Source: an uncultured Acetobacteraceae bacterium
GTDB taxonomy: Bacteria > Pseudomonadota > Alphaproteobacteria > Acetobacterales > Acetobacteraceae
Assembly: GCA_937902425.1 (NCBI GenBank)
Contig: CALFNB010000261.1
Span: 1-33,812, forward strand
Length of the DNA: 33,812 nt
Direction: 5' to 3'
The translations under genes and the position numbers were made by a program. The notes under the pieces are model-generated. The model had not been told where the DNA came from and ran no database searches. It saw only the letters and a program-made list of their open reading frames with translations. Positions 9,016 through 18,070 of the stretch are shown piece after piece (the first letter of the stretch is position 1; every line of letters begins with the position of its first letter).

Positions 9016-9968
9016 TCAATTACATCATCCGGAGGATTCTTTATGCGATACCGATCGCGTTCGGCGTCAGCGTGGTGTGCTTCTCCCTGGTGTACCTGGC
9101 GCCGGGCGATCCATTGCAGACCATCCTGCCGTCTGATGCCTCGGCCGAAACGATCGCCCTGGTCAAGGCCGCCTACGGCTTCGACAAGCCACTTCCCATT
9201 CAGTTCCTCAAATGGCTGGGTCACGTGCTGACCGGGGATTTCGGTGAATCGATCGCGACGCGCCGCCCGGTGATCCTGGAGGTCTCGGGCGCACTGTACA
9301 ACACGGCGACGTTGACGACGTTCGCGATCCCGATTTCGTTCACCATGGGTTACGTGATGGGCGCGATCGCCGGCTGCTTTCCCGGCCGTGTGCTCGACCG
9401 GGTCATAACAGGAACCGCCGTGTTCGGAGTCAGCCTGCCGAATTACTGGTTCGGCATCGTGCTGGTGATCATTTTCGCGGTGCAACTCATGGCACTCCCC
9501 GCGACCGGCATGGGCGGCAGTGGATCGGCCGACTTCAACGTATTCCGGTGGGCGGACGCGCGCTTCCTGATACTGCCCGTCATCACGCTCTCGATGGTGC
9601 CGATCGGAGTGATCGCCCGCACCACGCGTGCCGCGGTGGCCGAGGTGCTCAATCAGGACTTCACCATCACGCTGCGGGCCAAGGGTCTGAGCGAGTTCGC
9701 CATCGTGCGTCACGTGCTGAAGAACGCACTGCCGCAGGTGCTCGCGGTGATGGGACTGCAGTTCGGCTATCTGATGGGCGGCTCGATCCTGGTGGAGACC
9801 GTGTTCACCTGGCCGGGGAGCGGCTTCCTGCTGAGCAAAGCGATCATCAACCGCGACATTCCTGTCCTGCAAGGAACCATTCTGTTGCTGTCCTTGATTT
9901 TCGTCACCATCAACCTCGTGGTCGATCTTCTGCAATCGGTGATCGACCCACGCATTCGACGGAACTGA
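9012..9968 (+). CDS. Peptide-type ABC transporter permease (DppB-like)
   Basis: Inner-membrane channel subunit of the second importer, 318 aa. It begins INYIIRRILYAIPIAFGVSVV, followed by YLAPGDPLQ, as in DppB/OppB proteins. It has six hydrophobic segments and a cytoplasmic EAA region (RAKGLSEFAIVRHVLKNALP). The ATG overlaps the stop codon of the binding-protein gene by four bases. It is followed after 4 bp by the DppC-like gene. Confidence 0.93.
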   Translation: MINYIIRRILYAIPIAFGVSVVCFSLVYLAPGDPLQTILPSDASAETIALVKAAYGFDKPLPIQFLKWLGHVLTGDFGESIATRRPVILEVSGALYNTATLTTFAIPISFTMGYVMGAIAGCFPGRVLDRVITGTAVFGVSLPNYWFGIVLVIIFAVQLMALPATGMGGSGSADFNVFRWADARFLILPVITLSMVPIGVIARTTRAAVAEVLNQDFTITLRAKGLSEFAIVRHVLKNALPQVLAVMGLQFGYLMGGSILVETVFTWPGSGFLLSKAIINRDIPVLQGTILLLSLIFVTINLVVDLLQSVIDPRIRRN

Positions 9969-9972
9969 CATC

Positions 9973-10881
9973 ATGTCCCCGACGATTATCACGGCACCGC
10001 CGTCGTCCCACTTCGAGGAACAGGTCGCACCGGCGCTGATGGTCCGCGGCTACTGGGGAAACGTTCTCTTTCGGCTTCGGCACGACAGAGTAACCGTGTT
10101 CTTCGGCTTCATCCTGTTGCTGATCATCCTGGCCGCGATCTTCGCGCCTTTGATTGCCCCCTTTGATCCCTACAAGGAAAGCGTGATCGGACGATTGAAA
10201 CCATTCGGCTGGCGGTCCCACCCACTCGGCACCGACGAACTGGGCCGCGATCTGCTGACACGACTGATCTACGGCGGTCGAATTTCATTGCTGATGGGTG
10301 TCGTTCCGGTCTGCATCGCGACGTTGGTCGGCGGCACGCTCGGGGTGATTGGCGGCTTCGGCGGCAAACGTGTCAACACCGTGATCATGCGGACGATGGA
10401 CGTGTTTTACGCGTTTCCCTCGGTGCTGCTCGCGGTGGCGATTTCCGGTGCGATGGGCGGTGGAATCGCCAATGGCATGATCGCGTTGTCGATGGTGTTC
10501 ACACCGGCGATGTGCCGGATCGCGGAGACCGCGACCACGCAGATCAAGAATCTCGACTTCGTCGAGGCCGCGCGGGCGACGGGAGCCGGCACGTTCACGA
10601 TCCTGCGGTTTCACATTCTCGGCAACGTCCTGGGGCCGGTGTTCATCTACGCGTCCAGTCTCGTCAGTGTAGGCATTCTGCTCGCGTCCGGCTTGTCTTT
10701 TCTGGGTCTCGGGGTGAAACCGCCGACCGCCGATTGGGGACTGATGCTGAGTACGTTGCGGCAATCGATCTACATCAACCCGGAGATCTGCGCGTTGCCT
10801 GGTGTCGCGATTTTTATCACCTCGATCAGCTTCAACCTGGTCAGCGACGGAATCCGTGCGGCCATGGACGTGCGGATGTGA
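9973..10881 (+). CDS. Peptide-type ABC transporter permease (DppC-like)
   Basis: Second channel subunit, 302 aa. An N-terminal cytoplasmic tail of about 35 residues precedes the first helix (VFFGFILLLIILAAIF). The DppC hallmark HPLGTDELGRDLLTRLI is present, as is the EAA loop (VEAARATGAGTFTILRFHIL). The gene lies 4 bp after the DppB-like gene and 4 bp before the ATPase gene, so all are one transcript. Confidence 0.93.
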   Translation: MSPTIITAPPSSHFEEQVAPALMVRGYWGNVLFRLRHDRVTVFFGFILLLIILAAIFAPLIAPFDPYKESVIGRLKPFGWRSHPLGTDELGRDLLTRLIYGGRISLLMGVVPVCIATLVGGTLGVIGGFGGKRVNTVIMRTMDVFYAFPSVLLAVAISGAMGGGIANGMIALSMVFTPAMCRIAETATTQIKNLDFVEAARATGAGTFTILRFHILGNVLGPVFIYASSLVSVGILLASGLSFLGLGVKPPTADWGLMLSTLRQSIYINPEICALPGVAIFITSISFNLVSDGIRAAMDVRM

Positions 10882-10885
10882 TGCG

Positions 10886-11947
10886 ATGAACATGCTCTCC
10901 CCCATGCCACCGCCCCCGGTGCAAGATCCACGCGATCGCGGCGGACCAGCCCAACCATTGATGATCGCGCGCGATCTGAAGAAGCATTTTCCGGTGAAAT
11001 CCGGACCGAAAGGCGCCGTGGTGCGCGCCGTCGACGGGGTGTCGTTCACGCTGTTCAAAGGTGAGACCCTCGGCATTGTCGGAGAGAGCGGCTGCGGCAA
11101 ATCCACCCTTGCCCGACTGCTGCTGCATCTGATCGAACCCGACGGCGGGGAGATTGTGTTCGATGGCGATCCGGTCGCGGCGCCGCGCGGGATCACGGTC
11201 AACGCGCTGCGCCGTCAGGTGCAGATGGTGTTTCAGGATAGCTACTCGTCGCTCAATCCGCGGATGCCGGTCCGCGACTCCGTGGCGTTCGGTCCTTATG
11301 TTCACGGCAAATCACGCGCGGTCGCGCGTGAGGTCGCGCGGGAGATGCTGCTGAAGGTTGGCCTCAATCCTGACCTGTTCGGTCCGCGTTACCCGCACGA
11401 GTTATCCGGTGGTCAGAAGCAGCGCGTCAACATCGCCCGCGCGCTGGTGATCGAACCACGCATGGTCATTCTGGATGAGGCGGTGTCGGCGCTGGACAAA
11501 TCGGTTGAGGCGCAGGTGCTGAACCTGCTGCGGGCGCTTAAGGCCGGGTTCAATCTGACATATCTGTTCATCAGCCATGACCTGAATGTCGTGCGTTATA
11601 TCAGCGACCGTGTCCTGGTGATGTATCTTGGTTCCGTGGTGGAGCTTGGTCCGGTCGAGCGCATTTTCACTCGCCCGCTTCACCCGTACACGGTCGCACT
11701 GCTCGGTTCGCGGCCTTCGATGGATCCCGCTCACCGGATTGAGGAACCGCCGATCACGGGGGACCCGCCCAGTCCGATCAATCCTCCGTCGGGGTGCCGG
11801 TTTCGCACGCGATGCCCGTTCGCCGAAGCGGTTTGCGCGGCGCGTGCTCCGGTCCTCGGCGATTGGTTGGACCGGGAATCCCACGTCGCGGCCTGCCATA
11901 TTCACGATCCTGAGTCGGGACATTCGCGCGCCCATGGAGTGTCCTGA
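10886..11947 (+). CDS. Oligopeptide ABC transporter ATP-binding protein (OppF/DppF-like)
   Basis: ATPase of the second importer, 353 aa. Walker A is GESGCGKST; the signature is LSGGQKQRVNIARA, followed by Walker [14 protein letters not shown]-loop FISHDLNV and the cysteine-rich peptide-transporter tail (GCRFRTRCPF). The ATG at 10886 is 4 bp after the permease stop; a longer frame from 10802 would overlap it by 80 bp and encodes unrelated residues. Unlike the first operon, the OppF-like ATPase here precedes the OppD-like one. Confidence 0.93.
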   Translation: MNMLSPMPPPPVQDPRDRGGPAQPLMIARDLKKHFPVKSGPKGAVVRAVDGVSFTLFKGETLGIVGESGCGKSTLARLLLHLIEPDGGEIVFDGDPVAAPRGITVNALRRQVQMVFQDSYSSLNPRMPVRDSVAFGPYVHGKSRAVAREVAREMLLKVGLNPDLFGPRYPHELSGGQKQRVNIARALVIEPRMVILDEAVSALDKSVEAQVLNLLRALKAGFNLTYLFISHDLNVVRYISDRVLVMYLGSVVELGPVERIFTRPLHPYTVALLGSRPSMDPAHRIEEPPITGDPPSPINPPSGCRFRTRCPFAEAVCAARAPVLGDWLDRESHVAACHIHDPESGHSRAHGVS

Positions 11948-11948
11948 G

Positions 11949-12932
11949 ATGGTTCCGCTGGTAGAAGTAAACGACCTGACGGTACGCTTCGTGACCCGTG
12001 AGATGACCGTCCACGCGGTGAATGGCGTCACTTTTTCGGTAAGCCCAGGAGAGGTGCTGTGCATATTGGGAGAGTCGGGATCGGGCAAAAGTGTTACGTT
12101 GCGAGCATTGATGCGATTGCTTCCGCCGCGGCGCGCGCAAATCACCGGCTCAATCCGGGTGGATGGCGAAGACGTTCTCGCTCTGGATGCCAAAGGTTTG
12201 CGCCATTTGCGCGGCGGCCTCGTGTCGATGATCTTTCAGGAGCCGATGACGGCGCTCGACCCGGTCTATACGATCGGTCACCAGATTGTCGAAACGATAC
12301 GCGAACATAAGGGCGGTACGCACGCGGCTGCACGGGCGAGGGCGCTGGAACTGCTGGAACTGGTGAAAATTCCGTCGCCGGAGCGGCGGCTCGATAATTA
12401 TCCGCACGAACTGTCTGGTGGCTTGCGGCAGCGGGCGATGATCGCCATGGCGCTGTCCTGTGGGCCGCGGCTGTTACTCGCCGATGAACCGACGACGGCG
12501 CTCGATGCGACCGTGCAGATCCAGGTGCTGATCCTGCTGCGCCGGTTGCAGAAAGAACTCGGTATGGGAACGATTTTCGTGACCCACGATCTGGGCGTGG
12601 CGAGTGAGATCGCGGATCGGATCGCGGTCATGTACGCCGGCCGCATCGTTGAGGAAGGACCGGTGGCGGATGTCCTCGCCGCGCCGCTGCATCCGTACAC
12701 GCGTGGCCTGCTCGCGTCGACGGTGCATGGGCAGAGTCGTGATCACGACATCGACGCAATTCCAGGCAGCCCGCCGGATTTGCGTATCGTGCCCACCGGA
12801 TGCGCGTTCGCGCCGCGATGCGGAATGGCCATTCCGCAGTGCCGCGCCGGCATTCCGGAAGAGAGGCATCCATCGCCCGGACGCATGGCGCGCTGCATCC
12901 GCGTTGACGCGCCGGTACCCGCTTATGCCTGA
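11949..12932 (+). CDS. Oligopeptide ABC transporter ATP-binding protein (OppD/DppD-like)
   Basis: Partner ATPase of the second importer, 327 aa, with Walker [20 protein letters not shown] after the Q-loop, signature LSGGLRQRA, Walker [13 protein letters not shown]-loop FVTHDLGV and tail GCAFAPRCGM. I chose the ATG at 11949, one base after the previous stop. An in-frame ATG at 11934 (14 bp overlap) is possible because a GGAG lies between them. Reading further upstream to 11628 only covers the previous gene in another frame. Confidence 0.92.
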   Translation: MVPLVEVNDLTVRFVTREMTVHAVNGVTFSVSPGEVLCILGESGSGKSVTLRALMRLLPPRRAQITGSIRVDGEDVLALDAKGLRHLRGGLVSMIFQEPMTALDPVYTIGHQIVETIREHKGGTHAAARARALELLELVKIPSPERRLDNYPHELSGGLRQRAMIAMALSCGPRLLLADEPTTALDATVQIQVLILLRRLQKELGMGTIFVTHDLGVASEIADRIAVMYAGRIVEEGPVADVLAAPLHPYTRGLLASTVHGQSRDHDIDAIPGSPPDLRIVPTGCAFAPRCGMAIPQCRAGIPEERHPSPGRMARCIRVDAPVPAYA

Positions 12933-12950
12933 CCGCCAGGAGGATCCGAA

Positions 12951-13649
12951 ATGAACGGTATTACTTTTCCGCCTTCCATCGTCGAACGCGTGGTGGCGCG
13001 CCGCGGCACCGAACACGTATTCTCCGAGTTCGACCCGCGCCGCACCGCGCTGGTCGTGATCGATCTGCAGAATGCGTTCATGGACGACGCGGTGGGCCAC
13101 GCGGTCTGCCCGGACGCCCGCGCGATCGTTCCCGCCGTGAACCGTCTGGCAAGTGCCACACGCGACGCGGGGGGCGGCGTGTTCTGGATCAAGAACACGT
13201 TCGACGAAACATGTCTGACCGAATGGTCCGTCATGCAGGACATCTCGACACCGGAAGGACGGGCACGGCGCGCGGCGGCGATGAGCGAGAACACCAAAGG
13301 CCACGAACTCTGGCCCACGCTGGATGTGCACCCGGACGACGAGATCGTGAAGAAGTATCGTTTCAGCGCCTTTCTTCCAGGCGCGTCGACGCTGCCTGAC
13401 CGGCTCCGCGCCCGCGGCTTCGATACGGTACTGATCACCGGCACGGTCACCAATGTTTGCTGCGAGTCCTCCGCCCGTGACGCGATGATGCGCAATTTCC
13501 GCGTCATCATGGTGAGCGACGGCAATGCCGCCATGACGCGGGTGGAACATGAGGCGTCGTTGACCGCCTTCTACCTGACATTTGGCGATGTGATGGACAC
13601 CGACCTGCTGGTGCGGCGCCTGTCCACCGCCGCGCGCCTCGCCGCCTGA
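12951..13649 (+). CDS. Isochorismatase-family cysteine hydrolase (amidohydrolase, RutB/carbamoylsarcosine amidase-like)
   Basis: Cytoplasmic hydrolase of 232 aa. The catalytic triad of the family is visible: Asp38 in VVIDLQNAF, Lys135 in KKYRFSAF, and Cys170 in GTVTNVCCESSARDA, which includes the cis-peptide motif region. The arrangement K-x-R-[FY]-S-x-F and TNVC-x-ES is that of ureidoacrylate and N-carbamoyl amide hydrolases rather than of true isochorismatases, but the substrate is not decided by this. A strong ribosome-binding site (AGGAGG, 7 bp before ATG) sits 18 bp after the ATPase gene. Its place between importer genes and a second binding protein argues that it cleaves the imported compound, releasing an amine, ammonia or CO2 (inference). 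Confidence 0.88.
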   Translation: MNGITFPPSIVERVVARRGTEHVFSEFDPRRTALVVIDLQNAFMDDAVGHAVCPDARAIVPAVNRLASATRDAGGGVFWIKNTFDETCLTEWSVMQDISTPEGRARRAAAMSENTKGHELWPTLDVHPDDEIVKKYRFSAFLPGASTLPDRLRARGFDTVLITGTVTNVCCESSARDAMMRNFRVIMVSDGNAAMTRVEHEASLTAFYLTFGDVMDTDLLVRRLSTAARLAA

Positions 13650-13661
13650 ACCCGGGAGATC

Positions 13662-15230
13662 ATGATGCGTCTGCTCCGTGCCCTGTTGCTCTCCTGTGCC
13701 ATTGTCGTCACAGCCCGGGCGGAAACCGTGCTGACGGTGGCGATGACGGCCGGCGATATCCCGATCACGACAGGGATTCCGGACCAAGGCAGCGAAGGCG
13801 TCCGCTTCGTCGGATACTCACTCTACGACGCGCTGATCCTGTTCGACCTGTCGCACGCCGATCGCGCGGCCGAGCTTCGGCCTGGCCTGGCCACCTCCTG
13901 GACCGTCGATCCGGAAAATCCGAAGCGCTGGATCTTTAAGTTGCGCGAGGGCGTGAAGTGGCACGACGGCTGCCCCTTTACCGCCAACGACGTCGTGTGG
14001 AACTTCAAACGCATCATGGACAAGACGGTACCTCAATTCGATCCATTGCAGTTCGCTCTTGGCCGTGGTTACGTTGGCAACGTCGCCTCGGTCGATACGC
14101 CAGACGATCATACAGTCGCCATCACGATGGATCGGCCGCACGCTTTGTTTCCTGGCCTGCTGCCGCAGGTCATGCTGATCAGCCCATGCAACGCGGAGGC
14201 GCTTAAATACGACCGCGATGCATTGATGTTCCATCCCTCCGGCACCGGCCCCTACCGCATCCAGCGGCTGGTGCCGCATGAGCGGCTGGAACTGTCGCGT
14301 AACGACGATTACTGGGACAAGGGCCGCGTGCCGAAACACGACAGGCTGGTGCTGCTGCCGATGCCCGAGGCCTCGACGCGCACCGCCGCTCTGCTGGCGG
14401 GTCAGGTCAATTTCATCGAAGCACCTGATCCGGATGCGATTCCCCGGCTCAAATCCGCCGGCATGAACGTCATCGTCAATTCCTACCCGCACAACTGGGC
14501 TTACCAACTGAACTTCGTCAACGGTCCGTTCACCGACATCAGAGTGCGCCGCGCCGCCAATCACGCGATCAATCGCGACGATGTCGTCGAACTGCTTGGC
14601 GGCACCGCGATGGCTGGCTACAGCACCGCGCCGCCAGGGATGCCATATTACGGCAATCCGGTGAAGTATGAGTACGATCCGAAACAAGCCACCGCCCTGC
14701 TCAAGGAAGCCGGCTGCTACCCGTGCAAAGTGAATTTCGCGATTTCGACGTCAGGCTCTGGCCAGATGCATCCGCTGCCGATGAATGAGCTGGTGAAATC
14801 GCAGCTCGATGCCGTGGGGTTCGACGTCACGTTGGCGTCAATGGACTGGAACGCACTGCTGAATGTAGCGCGCGGCGGTGTTGATAAGTTTCCCGAATTC
14901 TCCGGGGTGAACATCAGCCGAAATCTCGTGGATCCCTTCAACGGCCTGGTTCGCCATGTCTGGACCGGGCAATGGGCACCGGTCGGCGGGAACTGGGGAC
15001 ACTACCAGTCGCCGGAGACCGAAGCACTGGTGGGCAAGATATTCTCGGAGTTCGACGATGCGAAGCGTAACGTCCTGCTGACTCAATTACATGAAGTGAT
15101 GAACGAACAGGCGGTGATGATCTGGGTCGCGCACGACCTCAACCCGCGCGCGTTGTCGCCGAAGCTGAAAGGATTCGTGCAGGCACGCAGTTGGTTCCAG
15201 GATCTCACACCGATCGTCGTCACCCCATAG
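13662..15230 (+). CDS. ABC transporter solute-binding protein, family 5 (second paralogue)
   Basis: Periplasmic binding protein, 522 aa, with a Sec signal peptide ending VTARA. It is a close paralogue of the 7420 protein along its whole length. Shared blocks include MTAGDIP-TTG-PDQG, LREGVKWHDGCPFT, AGQVNFIEAP, STSGSGQM and LKGFVQARSWFQDLTPIVV. Start at 13662 (tandem ATGs) with GGGAG upstream, 12 bp after the hydrolase gene, so it is in the same transcript. A second binding protein at the end of the operon probably widens or shifts the ligand range of one transporter. The binding site cannot be compared by eye. Confidence 0.92.
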   Translation: MMRLLRALLLSCAIVVTARAETVLTVAMTAGDIPITTGIPDQGSEGVRFVGYSLYDALILFDLSHADRAAELRPGLATSWTVDPENPKRWIFKLREGVKWHDGCPFTANDVVWNFKRIMDKTVPQFDPLQFALGRGYVGNVASVDTPDDHTVAITMDRPHALFPGLLPQVMLISPCNAEALKYDRDALMFHPSGTGPYRIQRLVPHERLELSRNDDYWDKGRVPKHDRLVLLPMPEASTRTAALLAGQVNFIEAPDPDAIPRLKSAGMNVIVNSYPHNWAYQLNFVNGPFTDIRVRRAANHAINRDDVVELLGGTAMAGYSTAPPGMPYYGNPVKYEYDPKQATALLKEAGCYPCKVNFAISTSGSGQMHPLPMNELVKSQLDAVGFDVTLASMDWNALLNVARGGVDKFPEFSGVNISRNLVDPFNGLVRHVWTGQWAPVGGNWGHYQSPETEALVGKIFSEFDDAKRNVLLTQLHEVMNEQAVMIWVAHDLNPRALSPKLKGFVQARSWFQDLTPIVVTP

Positions 15231-15323
15231 CCGCGCATGGTTGCCCTCGGGCCGCGCGCCGCCGGGGAGGTGACCGAGACCAAACCCCGCCCGCCTCGCT
15301 TTCCTCGACAGAGGCCACGACGG

Positions 15324-16308
15324 CTACGCCGCGTTTACGCCAGCGATGTACTGAACGACCTTGCCGCGGAGTTGTTCGGCCTGCCTGGACAATTCTCCCG
15401 CCGCGCCCAGAACCTGACTGGCCGCCGTACCCGTGTCGCTGGCGCCCGCGCTGACCCCGGCGATGTTTGAATTGACCTCCTGTGTGCCAGCGGCCGCCTG
15501 CTGCACATTGCGGGCGATCTCCTGTGTCGCGGAGCCTTGCTCCTCCACCGCGGCAGCGATGGCGGCGGCGATCTCACTGATCTCGCCAATCGTCGCGCCG
15601 ATGCCCTGGATGGAGACCACGGCCTCCTTGGTCGCGGTCTGAATTTGCGAGATCTGACGGGCAATATCATCAGTCGCTTTCGCGGTCTGGGTCGCCAGGC
15701 TCTTGACTTCGGAAGCAACCACGGCAAAGCCCTTGCCGGCGTCGCCCGCCCGCGCCGCCTCAATCGTCGCGTTCAGCGCCAGCAGATTGGTCTGTCCGGC
15801 GATGTCATTGATGAGGCCAACGACCTCGCCAATCTTGTGGGCACCATCGGCCAAAGCACGCACGACGCCATCGGTGCGCTGCGCATCCGCTTTCGCGCGG
15901 CCGGCGATTTTCGCGGACTGTGCCACCTGGCGCGAAATCTCCGCGACCGATGACGCCAGTTCCTCGGATGCGACGGCGACGGTTTGTACGTTGGCACTGG
16001 CTTGCTCAGCCGCGGCGGCAACACTGGTCGCCTGCTGTATGGTCTGAGCGGCGGTGCGGGTCATGGATTGGGCCGTGGCTTGCAGCTCCGTGGCCGCGGC
16101 GGACACCTGACCGACCAATTCCCCGGCTTTTGCCTCAAACGTCCGCGTCAGCGCGTCGAGCTGTGCTGTCCGTCGCTCCCTCACCACGACGGCGCCCTCC
16201 TTCTCGGCCGACCAGAGCGAGGATCGTCAGCACGCAACCGAATCCAATGAAGATTTTCGTGCGAACGTTGAGGCTCGTAAGCGTGGACGCGATGGACATG
16301 CGGGACAT
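15324..16308 (-). pseudogene. Methyl-accepting chemotaxis protein, broken by an internal out-of-frame deletion
   Basis: The C-terminal part (15324 to about 16215) encodes an intact chemoreceptor signalling domain: a long coiled coil with the hairpin-tip sequence [26 protein letters not shown]. From an ATG at 16308 with an AAAGGAT ribosome-binding site, another frame encodes a typical MCP N-terminus and first membrane helix ([20 protein letters not shown]). The two parts meet around 16200-16215 in different frames. The ligand-binding region, second membrane helix and HAMP domain, about 230 residues against a usual ~550-aa receptor, are missing. The first frame stops after about 55 codons. A GTG at 16187 could start a soluble 287-aa signalling fragment, but I think the gene is dead. 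An assembly error is possible but unlikely for so large a gap. Confidence 0.8.
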
Positions 16309-16675
16309 GCGGTTGATCCTTTAAGAAGCTTGCACCCTGCTTACGAATTCAGGACTAACGTGTGGCGCCGCCGAGTGCGTCCTCCGGGCACGATGCCGGC
16401 CAGCCGGGTGATCGCTTACCCCATGGCGGCGAGCGGGCGGCATGACGCGACCGCACCGATCTTGGCTGGCGCGGAGAAGTTAGGATGGGCTTAACAGACT
16501 ACCGGAAAGGGCAGCGCGTCGTGCCGTCCACCAGTGCGATATCCACTCGTTTGGTGCCCCCGGTATGCCCCCATCCAATGATCCGCCCGATGTTGGCAAT
16601 TAGTGAACCGCCGGATTCAGGGTTGTTGATTTTGCCCAATCTTTCTTACCGCACCACGCTCCAGCCCAGACCCGT
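16309..16675. other. Intergenic region, no recognised gene
   Basis: About 367 bp between the broken chemoreceptor and the histidine kinase. The first 25 bp hold the receptor's ribosome-binding site. Open frames in the rest have no recognisable family signature. No clear hairpin with T-run follows the kinase stop. Confidence 0.5.
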
Positions 16676-18049
16676 TCAATCCCCGTCGCGCCCGGACGCG
16701 CCTGGCTGCGCCAGTGGCAGCCACACGCTGACCGTGGTGCCCTTGCCCGGCTCGCTCTCGATCGACAGCTGCCCGCGATGGCGGCTCACGATGTGCTTGA
16801 CGATCGCGAGTCCGAGCCCGGTACCGCCGGCCGCGCGAGACCGCGCCTTGTCCACGCGATAAAATCGCTCCGTGACCCGAGGAATGTCCGCGCGCGGAAT
16901 CCCCGCGCCCTCGTCGGCCACGGCCAGAACCACGCCGGGGCGCGACGGCCACGTTTTGCCTGGCTCGGCGATGCCGGCGGTCAGCCGCACCGTGCCCCCC
17001 TCGCGGCCGTACTTCACCGCGTTATCCAGCAAATTTTGCGACACCTGCGCGATCTGGTCAGCATCCCCAACGATCGGCGGGGTGTCCGAAGCGATCTCGA
17101 CCACGATCCGCGTCCCGCCTCCAGCCAGCCGCGGTTCGTACCCAGCCACGATCCTGGGCAGCAACCCCGCGAGGTCGACCGTATCGGACGGCACCTGATG
17201 CTCGATCATCTCGATCCGTGACAGGCTCAGCAGGTCGTCGATCAGCCGGTTCATCCTGGCGCCTTGCTCGGCCATGATGGTCAGGAAGCGCTTGCGCGCC
17301 GGCGGGTCGTCCTCGGCTGGCCCGAGCAAAGTCTCAGTGAAACCGATCAGCGATGCCAGCGGCGTGCGCAATTCATGGCTTACGTTGGCAACGAAATCGG
17401 CGTGCGAACGTTCGCTGCTGCGTTCCCGCGTGCGGTCGGACAGCAACACCACGGCACGGCCACCGTCCTGCAGCGGCGGGTTGATCGGCACGACGGTCGC
17501 CCGCAGCTCTCGCGCGATGGGGCCCGCGATCGTCAGGTCGGCCGCTTTCGTCACGTCGTCGCCAATCGCCTGATCGAGCGCGGCGCGCAGCTCCGGATGA
17601 CGCAAGACCGCCGGAAGATCCGCCCCAAAGATCGCGTCAGTCGCCGGGTTCCGCCGGCTGACCGTACGGTCCTGGCGCAACACGACGAGCGCGTCCGGCA
17701 ACCGCTCCAGGATCAGGGTATCGGCCCGCCGCTCCTGTTCGATCCGTGCCGACCGCGCCGCGAGGTGCCGGGACAGACGGGCGATTTCCAGACCCAACGG
17801 CTCCATCAATGTGGGACCCACGGCCCCGGCCGGATCGGGGCCGGCGTCGTCAGCCTCGATCCGCTGCACCGCCGCCGTCAGCACGTCGAGGTCGCGGGCC
17901 CACACCAAACTGAACGCCGCCGCGGACAGAATCGTTACGGCGATAGCCACGACCACCGGCCATGCCGGCGCGAGACCCGCCAGCGCCATGACGGCGAGCG
18001 CGGTCACCGGTGCGGCGGCGACACAAATGGCGATGGCGATGAACGGCAT
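16676..18049 (-). CDS. Sensor histidine kinase, PhoR-like
   Basis: Membrane-bound two-component kinase, 457 aa. Two N-terminal hydrophobic helices (about residues 4-26 and 29-50) have almost no periplasmic loop, as in PhoR. A PAS-like region lies around 108-205. The HisKA box FVANVSHELRTPLAS carries the phosphorylated His225. The ATPase domain shows the N box (NLLDNAVKYG), the F/G boxes (ADEGAGIPRADIPRVTERFY) and GGTGLGLAIVKHIV. The ATG at 18049 has AGGGA upstream and lies 21 bp after the glycosyltransferase gene, so the two are probably co-transcribed. No response regulator, Pst transporter or PhoU gene is in view, so the phosphate-sensing role is a family guess only. Confidence 0.88.
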   Translation of the reverse strand: MPFIAIAICVAAAPVTALAVMALAGLAPAWPVVVAIAVTILSAAAFSLVWARDLDVLTAAVQRIEADDAGPDPAGAVGPTLMEPLGLEIARLSRHLAARSARIEQERRADTLILERLPDALVVLRQDRTVSRRNPATDAIFGADLPAVLRHPELRAALDQAIGDDVTKAADLTIAGPIARELRATVVPINPPLQDGGRAVVLLSDRTRERSSERSHADFVANVSHELRTPLASLIGFTETLLGPAEDDPPARKRFLTIMAEQGARMNRLIDDLLSLSRIEMIEHQVPSDTVDLAGLLPRIVAGYEPRLAGGGTRIVVEIASDTPPIVGDADQIAQVSQNLLDNAVKYGREGGTVRLTAGIAEPGKTWPSRPGVVLAVADEGAGIPRADIPRVTERFYRVDKARSRAAGGTGLGLAIVKHIVSRHRGQLSIESEPGKGTTVSVWLPLAQPGASGRDGD

Positions 18050-18070
18050 GGCACGGTCCCTCGCGTACCA

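Noticed and set aside
12474-13787. A 437-codon minus-strand open frame
   Set aside because: Antisense across the OppD-like ATPase and isochorismatase-family genes, both well supported.
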